Positions 56,218 through 64,000 of a stretch of DNA of 64,000 bases are shown piece after piece. Where the stretch lies: positions 2,170,001 to 2,234,000 of the forward strand of contig JAGMUV010000007.1 of assembly GCA_020744425.1 (NCBI GenBank), given 5' to 3'. Both the position numbers and the translations under genes were made by a program. A model generated the notes under the pieces. That model was not told the origin of the DNA and searched no databases. It was given only the letters and a program-made list of their open reading frames with translations. The number at the start of each line of letters is the position of its first letter. Position 1 is the first letter of the stretch. This DNA comes from Dactylonectria macrodidyma (lineage: Eukaryota; Ascomycota; Sordariomycetes; Hypocreales; Nectriaceae).

Positions 56218-56778
56218 CTATAAATACGAAGGTTGTTCAACAGTTGGCCGCGGCGTATCAAGCCGACATGGTGATGGTCCCATCTGTTGCATCTGGGACT
56301 GGGCAGCAGCTTGCGATGGCTCGACTGAAGCTGGACGCGATGGCTGTTGAGGTAACTGACGGGAACCAAAATGACTGTACATATGCGGATTAGCGACAAT
56401 CGAGCTCGAGGTGCACATACACAGCTCCTGGTAGGCGGTTCGGGCATCGAGAATGACACCAAGCATGCTTTTTCGGTCATCGCGCGACACCTCGAGGCCC
56501 ATTAACACGCTGTTCGACTTGGGCAACTTGGTGAAGGCGCCGACGATGAAATCCTGGACATTGGAATTATCATCGGTCTTCAGACGACGCTTGCATTCGG
56601 CAATGGACACGGGATGCACATGGCGCGGGTTAAGCCAGCGACGAAGCAGACTCGGAATGATTACGGACCATCGGGCGTGTGCGGCCAACAAGTAACTTCG
56701 AAGGTGGTGAATTGGCGACTGCGGTCTCTCCAGCCAGGTGGAAATGGCCACGCCCGAGGATGAAGATCGGAGACACAA
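56218..56778 (-). pseudogene. Open frame of 186 codons without ATG, possible exon or relic
   Basis: A long open minus-strand frame with protein-like segments (RSYLLAAHARWSVIIPSLLR, QDFIVGAFTKLPKSNSVLMG, RKSMLGVILDARTAYQEL) and a Gln/Pro-rich C-terminus. It has no ATG near its 5' end, so it would need an upstream exon or is a remnant. Its 5' end overlaps the HMG-box relic on the other strand. Family not recognised. Confidence 0.25.
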
Positions 56779-56958
56779 GGCTCAGCACCCAGGCTATAAG
56801 TTCACCACGAAGGAGAAGATAGCACCATTTCCCAGCTTTGGAAAGACGAGACGCCCGAGGCCAGGGCTTATTGGCAAGCTTTTGCCAAGGATGAAGATCC
56901 GAGACACAAGGCCTAGTACCCGGGCTATAAATACACCATGAAGAAGAAGGGGACATGA
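56740..56958 (+). pseudogene. Tandem relics of a mating-type-like HMG box
   Basis: The second unit (56821-56958) reads STISQLWKDETPEARAYWQA, then FAKDEDPRHKA, a stop, YPGYKYTMKKKG. This is the C-terminal half (end of helix 2 and helix 3) of a MATA_HMG-type box. The first unit (about 56745-56810) reads TPEDEDRRHKAQHPGYKFTT, i.e. the same block with about ten codons deleted. Where unit 1 has CAGCAC, unit 2 has TAGTAC, two CpA to TpA changes. The first helix of the box is absent from both, so neither can bind DNA as an HMG box. Confidence 0.6.
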
Positions 56959-58429
56959 TTATGGCCGAAGCACTATAATACCCATTAACGAAGCTAGTGC
57001 CCTGGTCTTGGTGGTAACCTTATGGATTAAAGCTGCCTGTGAAACGCGTTGGCGGCCAATACCTATGAACAGGTTTTATCATTTGAATCAAAAAGAACTT
57101 CGCACATTATGCTCTCTACGTGCTATCTTATGCTGCGCCCGTTTCATGTCATCATCCCGATGACGCAGAGTTCCAGTTGCCGAAGCGATGCCATAGTTCC
57201 CCTCGCCGTGTTCGAACAGGTTCAAGCCCCCAGGCATGCTAGATCAGGTACCCGTAGTTAAGAAGCGCGTCTTCCTACTTAGGCATTGTTCTCCAAGTGA
57301 ACTCGCTCTCGGTGAACGAGTTAACCAAGCTTTCCATGATCCTTCATCCCGCCCGCATCCTTGCGGTCTCGCACGTCACGTTTCAAACAGGATCGGAAAC
57401 GTTGAAGAAGTTGGAGCACAGCCGTTTCATTGGAACCGCGCGCTTTGTGGTTCAAAATTGAAAATGGAGGCTGCGCGAAGTCTGTGCACGGGCCGGTGAT
57501 CCCATGTTAATCCGACCTCATCTCGACGCCCGCCCTGTTGGCTTCGAGTCTTATCCCACTGCATCGTTCGTTTTCGATCATCTTCTAACATATTCTGGCA
57601 CTCATGCAGTGGAGGTTGTGGCTGTTGTGGTGGCGGTGGCAGAAAAGAAGCCGTGGCCATGTGATGTGGCTCGTTGTTGGAACGCTCGGCGCAGCGTTTG
57701 GTCAACTTACGTAGCTCGCTATTGTAGCACCTGTAGAAGCATTATTGATATTGGTATTAGATCCAATAAGAACTGGCGCAAAGCGTGGGTGTGTAAACGT
57801 CATCATTTATATGTAGCTCTAGCTGAAACACGAGCTTCAATTTGTAGGCAAGCATCCTGGCCGAGTCAAGTCATCCATATCTAGTCAAGTTTCTAGGTTG
57901 ATGTTTGACTTTGATATCTATAGCAATAGTTTGGGCATTATATGGCTTGGTTTGCGATAGCGAGTGTGTAGCCTGTGCATATCACACGATAGTACTGCAT
58001 TGTGCGTGGCTCGAAAGATGAGTTCAAGCATAACCACTCCCTCAAAATGCGCACACACAATCACTCCCTCCGGAATCAAATCTCGTGAATTGCAAACGTA
58101 AATCACCGCCTCGCAAAAATTTTCCTAGTGAGTCGCTCTGGTTGGTCACAACGCTGAGGTAAAATGGCAGCTGGCAACTTGCCGAAAAAAAAAATCACCA
58201 CGATGGTGCCTTCCTGTTCGATTTTCTAGTTGGCCCGATGGTTAGGTCAAATTTTCACATGACCAGATCAGCTGCCCTTCCCTACGTACATATACAAACC
58301 TCGTTGCTCTCGCACCGAAATCCCTTTTCTCTCCTCAGCCATCATCACCCCAGTCTTTTCCGGGGAGCTTTCCATGCAAACAAGACTTCACTCAAACATC
58401 TATCATTCTCGGATCACCATCAGGCCATC
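56959..58429. other. Gene-poor spacer upstream of zinc-knuckle copy C
   Basis: No supported gene. The last 200 bp are pyrimidine-rich (tctctcctcagcc), the probable promoter/leader of the gene at 58430. Confidence 0.45.
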
Positions 58430-59159
58430 ATGGCCACACCACGTCTCGCTGACTTTCTGAAAGACACTCAGCATTCCTCCTCCTCGAAACGTGACGATGA
58501 TCCCGAGGTAAGTTTGTCTTCTTCCTCCACGCTCTTTCTCTATCTTGTCCTTTCTCATTCCTCACTGTTTCTTTCACGTTCATTTTCATGTCCATTTCAT
58601 GTCCATTTCCAAATCACCACTACTCCCTGTCATGTCAATATTCCATGCTGACTCTCCCATTTCTACAGAAACCCCAACCAAAACGCGCCAAAAAAGATCG
58701 GAGCCATATCGAATGTTTCAGCTGCAGAAAGTTGGGACACCGCGCGTCCGAATGTCCAGAGAAAAAGCAACAAGAAACCACGCAATCCATTCTGGTTGGT
58801 CAAGCGTTGCTCATGCCTGTAAGTTTGCTTTGCTTTGTGTTCATGTCTGTCTGAATACTAATGATGTTCAGCACATTGAAACCATGATCGCCCAGCTTCG
58901 TGCGGAGATCAAGATCATACTCAATCGTATCACTGCACTTGAAGACGCCAACAAACTCACATCCCAGACCTGCAATTCCCTTATGGCATGGGCGCGAGCC
59001 AAGGAAGCAGCAGAGGACAAGAATGAGACGGAGGTCATGCAGCTGGACACGGACACCAGCAACCCCCCCAAGGGTGCTGGTGTCCAGAACCCTGTCAAGA
59101 AGGAGGAGGATGGGACGGGGGAGGGGGAGGGGGGATGGCCAAGTAGGGCGGAAAGTTGA
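58430..59159 (+). CDS. Small zinc-knuckle/coiled-coil protein, intact copy C
   Basis: Exons 58430-58507, 58669-58818 and 58872-59159 (introns of 161 and 53 nt, GTAAGT donors) give 171 residues. Exon 1 encodes MATPRLADFLKDTQHSSSSK. Exon 2 is a self-contained module of 50 residues: a basic KPQPKRAKKD start, one CX2CX4HX4C zinc knuckle (CFSCRKLGHRASEC, about 43-56), then PEKKQQET and a hydrophobic LVGQALLMP end. Exon 3 encodes a heptad-like coiled coil (IETMIAQLRAEIKIILNRIT, then ALEDANKL, about 78-115) and an acidic Gly-rich tail. Retroviral-type knuckles bind single-stranded nucleic acid, and the coil suggests oligomers. Two damaged relatives lie at 38070-38871 and 38982-39430. No other domain is present, so it is neither a Gag nor a transposase as it stands. 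Function unknown. Confidence 0.7.
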
Positions 59160-61063
59160 TTGATCTTCTGGTAGTGTCCGGGCCCTGGCGCCCATACAAA
59201 TTTTGACACGGTTGCGTTCTCCGCCCTCTCCTCTAATCCTGCCCTGTGACTTCGCTCTCTCATCTACGCGTCGAGACTCGGCTCGCCCAAAACCATTTCG
59301 AGCATGACAGCTCGCCTCGCCGACTCCGAGAACATGATGGCGGAAATGTCTCCATGTTTCTCAGCTCATGTTTAATTAATGATTTCTGTAGGCAACTTGT
59401 TGGAATTCTTGGTTATTGAATGAGTCGTTGCACCCGAGGCTTGATTCAACCCCCCAGGTAAACAAACATTCGCGTTCTTATACATCTAGACAAGCCAGCC
59501 GACTGTTATGATTTTCAGAATGACAAACCATGTTTCTTCTCCAGCTAGACATTCTTCTGCTAGATGTCTCCGCACTAGAGACTCTCCAGATCTTATCCGC
59601 GACTCCACACCGTCAATATCCAGGGTATTTAACTCCATGAGGAACTGGCTTAAACCCACCGACCGGCCACCCAGCCAGCAGGGACAGCCTGCGCTGCTTC
59701 TTAGTTGGAAGGAAACAGATTCAAGAGAGCCGCTCCTCAACTACTTCTAACTGCGGCGCTCAAACCGAGGCTGAACTCTTGCTCTGCCGTCATGCCCCAG
59801 ATAGCTATATCGCATGAAGAAAGTGTGATATCCCAAACTTACAACCTGAAAAAAGTGCATGATCCGATAAGTCGCTTTGAAGTAGGTAGGCGATGTGAAC
59901 TGACGCTGGGATTTGCCGCCGTACCTACTTTGCGAGTGGGCAACGATCCAGGCTGCCCTCTGGGTTGGGCCATCGGCTGTTGGAGTGGGTACTGCGGAGC
60001 AGACATTCTCGAGCGAGTTCTCAGTCGTGAATATCTGCTGCAGTCAAGCCAGGAGCAGTCCGCCACGACCTGGAATAAGGCTTATTTCTACCGTCTCGAG
60101 TTCATCGACGCAAAGTACTGAGGGGGGTACCAAGGGCATGGGGTTGGGATTGACAGGAGATCCTTGGAGAGGAGGCCGAGTAGCCGTGTTCTGAGACACT
60201 TGGTTGGCAGCACCATGAGTTCCCTGAATAGCGAAATCATCAGTCGGGTTCAAAGCCACTGAATTGTCGTGATTGATGGTCACCTAGCTAGCTTGAAGGG
60301 CAATCTGGTTTCGCGTGTAATCGCCATTCTCCGCATCCTCATAACAAGCTGCAATCAACATACAACTTTTCTAGCACAGGTTATCAAAGCAATGACTGAC
60401 GCTGGAAATGTTGCTTGATTTTCGGGGTCGCCGTTTTTGTTTGTCCTAGTAGAAGAACGCGTGTAGGAACTTGGCGTTCAGCAACGCTATTTGCGTTGGT
60501 ACTGGGAGAAGTCAGAAATGAACAAGCTGCTCGTCTGCAAGCAAACAAACCTGCTCTACACTTATGCCGAAGCTCGATTCGGAGCAGCGACAATGTTGGA
60601 CGACCTGCTTGGCTTCCTCGCTCCTGCTTCTGGACCCAGGTGACCATCGTCTCTGTGGAGGGTTGTGGGTGCGGATCGATTTTTCGAATCGTGCAACTTG
60701 TCTGGGTTCCAGCTTTTCCATAAAATCGAAGACCCAACCGCTGCTGATGTCCTCTTCCGTCTTCACCAGACACGGGCGTATTGCCTGCGGTTCCTTGCTG
60801 GCATGTCTTGGTAAGGCAGAAGATCAAGACATTTAAGAAGATCTTGGAAGCAAGGGCAAGAGCCGTACCAAGAGCAAGAAAGAAGAGCTGGGACGAAGCT
60901 GTTAAAAATTAAGCCCAAGGCTGTACTTGAGGGCAGAGCCAACGCAAGAAGAAAGGGGAAATAGTACATGAAGTAGGTGACATGCGACGGTGTCGCGGGA
61001 GAGGGGCTGGTTAATAAACTGCTTCGCCTTGCATGTGACTTAACCATGGCCACAGAGAATGCT
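59160..61063. other. Gene-poor stretch
   Basis: No gene I can support. A minus-strand frame at 60766-60512 (EEDISSGWVFDFMEKLEPRQ) has protein-like composition and may be an eroded exon. Nothing else recognised. Confidence 0.4.
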
Positions 61064-62054
61064 TCAACGATAGAAATTCGAGCGGCGCGCGCTGCGCTGG
61101 GCGGAAGGCGATTCTTCCACGGGGGTGCTGGTCATGGTATTAGACTCGTCGTCGAAATCTTCATCAGCCATGAGGAGGTCCGCGTCGAACGGACGAGGGC
61201 TAGACGGATTGAGGTCAGCACGGCGAATGTCGCCAGGATAGTACGGGTTCTGGCTTTGCGAGCCCCTAGATGCGCTGCCACTCCCGGGAGTTCCATGACC
61301 AGCGCCGCGCGGCTTTGGCCATAGAGATGCGACGCGCTACCAAAGGCGGATGGCCGTGGGTAGATGTTCGCCTGAGCGACACCAGCCGCGCTTCTAGCGC
61401 CGCCACCAAAGACAGTGTTGCCAGTCCTAGGAACACGATCGTCGAATCCAGTGACCGATCCAGCGCGAGAAAATGCGACATTGCTATCAGACGATCCAGC
61501 CTGGCGAGCAGTGTAGGACGGTGGTGGGGGCGAGGGCTGCTCATCATCCCAGACAGTCTTGGAGAGGACCATGTCCGTCTCGTTGGCCCGAACCTTCTTT
61601 TGCTGGGTTTTCGACCCAGGTGAACAACTCCAAGTTGACATTCTGGAATCTTGGCTCAAAGGCAACCGCGCGGTAGGCTTCGCGGATTTCTTTGCGATAC
61701 GTCACATCCTGTTTGGCTTTGGTGCCTGGGGCACGATTCGCGTTGAGTTCTTTTTCCTTGACAATCAGCCGGAACATCATGGGCGCCAGCGTCATGAAAA
61801 CAATTCGGATAAAGAAGAAGGGCAACGCCTTGCTATCAGAAAATGTCGCGTCATAGTCAACAAGGTGCTCACAGAACTTCCATACAGCCTGAAAGGTTGG
61901 CTTGGGTGAGCTGGAGCAAGAGAGTTTGTCGCGTCTTGACAGCATTTTCAATGAAGGCGGCAGGATCCATCATGGTACCGGCGGCGTTGGGGTCGTGAAG
62001 TCGAAAAGCCCTATCGGTAACGGTGCATGACCTAAGAGCCTTTGGGCTGGCCAT
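61064..62054 (-). pseudogene. Frameshifted gene for a membrane-associated protein
   Basis: From the ATG at 62054 the frame reads MASPKALRSCTVTDRAFRLH to a probable intron near 61886-61846 (GTGAGC ... TTCTGATAG). It then gives KALPFFFIRIVFMTLAPMMF (a likely TM helix) and IREAYRAVAFEPRFQNVNLE. The frame must shift near 61620 to continue as TDMVLSKTVWDDEQPSPPPP and AFSRAGSVTGFDDRVPRTGN. It must shift again near 61310 to reach the natural-looking acidic end RRADLNPSSPRPFDADLLMA ... ARRSNFYR at 61064. Neither shift has room for an intron. Either the gene is dead or the assembly has two indels here (both lie near short homopolymers). Family not recognised. Confidence 0.45.
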
Positions 62055-62709
62055 GTTGCTTCGCAGACATATTCTACGCGTATACCTGATCCGTATCCAA
62101 CATAGTAATCCATCCTACACTCAGCCAGTGACACGGCTATTCTTTGTTCCAACATAGTACCCTGTTCATGGCTGTGGGGCGGCGCTGAACAAGGGACAGC
62201 TGCAGAGTACCTGATCCGTCGAGCCCGGGCGGCAGATCGAGTTTGGTGTGGGTGGGCGTTGTTGCCAGAGGAGAACGAACAGGGACTTCCATCTAGGCGA
62301 TGAGCGATGGTGAGCCACTTTTGAATAACCCATCTGATAAGACCCTCTACCTACTAATTGCATTGCGAACCAGTGATTCATTAAATGATTTCGCCTGCGA
62401 TGTTCAGTACCGCCTCAAGCAGCTCTTGTGGCGGTAGCTGTGAGGTATTCCTCTAATACCATCATTGCTTACCGCCTGTGACAGCACCTTTTATAGTGTC
62501 GGTCACACTCGTAGCTGTCCGCTCCATCAAGGGCATGTCGCTGATAGCAGAAATGCATTCATAGTCGTAGTCGCAATCGGACTTTGAACCCGTAATCCGA
62601 TCGTAGTTCAATTAAAATCACATTATCGCAGCCTTAGATCTCTCCAGGGCTTTTTCAGCTTCTTCGCCCATCTTGGATTGGAGGCGCCAATCGTGGCGGT
62701 ATTTGGGCG
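62055..62709. other. Intergenic
   Basis: No supported gene; probable 5' flank of the frameshifted gene and 3' flank of the edge gene. Confidence 0.45.
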
Positions 62710-63800
62710 CTAGTAATCGACCTCAAAAGCAAGATGCAGAAGATTCCTAAATTTACCAAACCGTAGTTCCATATGCGGCCAAATAGTGCGAAGCAATTCA
62801 TTAGATTCTGCTAGTACTACTAACCGAGGTATGTGATATAGAAGAAGAGGATTCTGGTGCTTATAATCTGAAATGATGTCACTTAGCAAATTAAGATCAG
62901 CATCGTCATCTAATTCACCAGCACTCCCAATGCTGCCCTGCTTATCGAAAGCGCTGACAAGAATCCCAGTCTTGCTTGCATGCCATAAAAGCGCTGTCAA
63001 TTTCTGGGAAGGTGGTTCAGTAGGATCCCAAGACACCAAACGTCACTGATTTGCAAAGCCTCTCCTGCTGGGTCATTGCCGATGTGATGTTTCGGTGATT
63101 TGTTCTTGGGATTTCACGCTTATACTCTCTGGTGAACCTCAAAGTTAGCTCGTGGTCAAAGAGGCAGCAGTGTGCAGAAGGCGGTGCTAGTTTACGAACT
63201 TGTGTTTGTCTTCACCGAGCAGAGTGAATATGTGTCGGCAAGCCTCAAAGCTACTGGCAACCTCCCGAAGGTGCAGGCCAGCATGAATATTTGGTAAACA
63301 CTTGAGTATTTCATATGCGCCGGCCTTGCTGCCCTTGGTCAGCTTCTCCGGATCCACCATCTTCAGACTTCCGGCGGTAAAATCCAGGGAGCCTAGAGCA
63401 GTTGAGAGTCAGCTTATATTATCAATAGCGGCGGCGACATAAATGGATTGTTCTGTAGGAGAGCGACAAGTCTTAGCCATAAATGTAATCGAGGGCGCGA
63501 CATAGCATGTCGACACTTACTCCGCTTCAATAATTCAGACGGCTACTTTAAGAGCTCAGCAGCAGAGCTATTCTTCCTTGACGCAATATGAAACAAGAAC
63601 TGTATCGAACTTTTGCCAAGAAGCACTACGGCCAAGAACTCTGAACGAGATTTGACTACCGGGGTTCGTCCACAGACTTGCATATTGGACAAGGCGATAT
63701 TCCAGAATGCTTGAATAATTATTTCAGACGCAGAGAAGTCGGCGACGACATCTCCAAGAAAACTGGGGCACAGCTTTGACTGCGATGTTGAGAACGTTGG
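62710..63800 (-). pseudogene. Multi-exon gene of unknown family, probably damaged
   Basis: Minus-strand coding segments connect through plausible introns. An upstream segment (about 63780-63540) reads SFLGDVVADFSASEIIIQAF ... SRKNSSAAELLK. Exon 63392-63196 follows an acceptor GCTGACTCTCAACTGCTCTAG and encodes MVDPEKLTKGSKAGAYEILK, then CLPNIHAGLHLREVASSFEA and LLGEDKHKF. An intron 63195-63129 (GTAAAC...CACCAG) joins it to REYKREIPRTNHRNITSAM, then SVTFGVLGSY and a TGA at 63017-63015. A one-base shift there would lead into a further 100 residues (KLTALLWHASKTGILVSAFD to HLAFEVDY, 62710). Pattern and spacing look like a real protein. I cannot name the family. The gene may be live with the stop at 63015, or broken. 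Confidence 0.4.
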
Positions 63801-64000
63801 GGTGAAGAAACTTATCGGTAAGCCAGTGCCTCAAAAGCACCGGGGAATAATCGAGGCCTGACCAGCCTCCATCTCATCCTCTACGAATCCATGTGAGTGA
63901 GGGGGGTTGAATTCTCCTCCGTCCTGGAGAGAGAGGAATGTTTGGAAGTAGGGCGGGCATCGAGATGGGGTCGGATCAACATGGGATCTCCAGTCCGTGC
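63801..64000. other. Right edge, nothing identified
   Basis: No ORF or repeat recognised in the last 200 bases. Confidence 0.4.

Noticed and set aside
1..64000. Secondary-metabolite cluster around the two MFS transporters
   Set aside because: No synthase, P450, transferase or pathway regulator lies near either transporter.

Overview
This window is nuclear DNA of a filamentous ascomycete, most likely a Sordariomycete close to Hypocreales. Genes are monocistronic on both strands and carry short introns (about 45-160 nt, one of 392 nt) with GTAAGT/GTGAGT donors and CTRAY-like branch sites. The gene content is typical of moulds: a FluG-type amidohydrolase, a CsbD-like stress protein, an F-box protein, an Msd1/ADIP protein, and a Hop-like MULE. 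No bacterial operon features, rRNA, convincing tRNA or CRISPR were found.

Core part, about 1-36100 and 44500-52200. In order: the 5' part of a FluG-like gene running off the left edge (-); a damaged MFS transporter (-); a long gene-poor stretch; a 1290-residue protein whose N-terminus reads like an H2B-like plus H2A-like histone-fold pair (+); a small signal-peptide/one-TM surface protein (+); a CsbD-like protein (-); mitochondrial cysteine desulfurase NFS1 (-); a BAR-SH3 protein of the Hob1/Rvs167 class (+); an F-box protein (-); an intact MFS transporter (-); RRP7 (+); an ADIP/Msd1 spindle-pole protein (+); then, beyond the insertion region, a TMEM19/DUF92 membrane protein (+) and glutamine synthetase (+), whose first coding exon is only the ATG.

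Insertion region, about 36800-44320. It holds a decayed coding stretch, two damaged copies of a small zinc-knuckle/coiled-coil gene, and a complete 4470-bp Mutator-like element. The element has 94-bp identical terminal inverted repeats, a 9-bp target duplication, an intact 837-residue transposase and a second, minus-strand ORF broken by one amber codon. It sits about 200 bp upstream of the TMEM19-family ATG.

Accessory right part, about 52600-64000. It is gene-poor and eroded: a 0.3-kb MITE-like element with TA ends, a decayed Gln-rich gene, tandem relics of a mating-type-like HMG box, one intact zinc-knuckle/coiled-coil gene (58430-59159), a frameshifted membrane-protein gene and a decayed multi-exon gene at the edge. 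Several lesions (CAG to TAG, TGT to TAT, GT donor to AT) are of the CpA/TpG to TpA type expected from repeat-induced point mutation. The most novel items are the zinc-knuckle/coiled-coil family, the accessory ORF of the MULE, and the histone-fold doublet protein.
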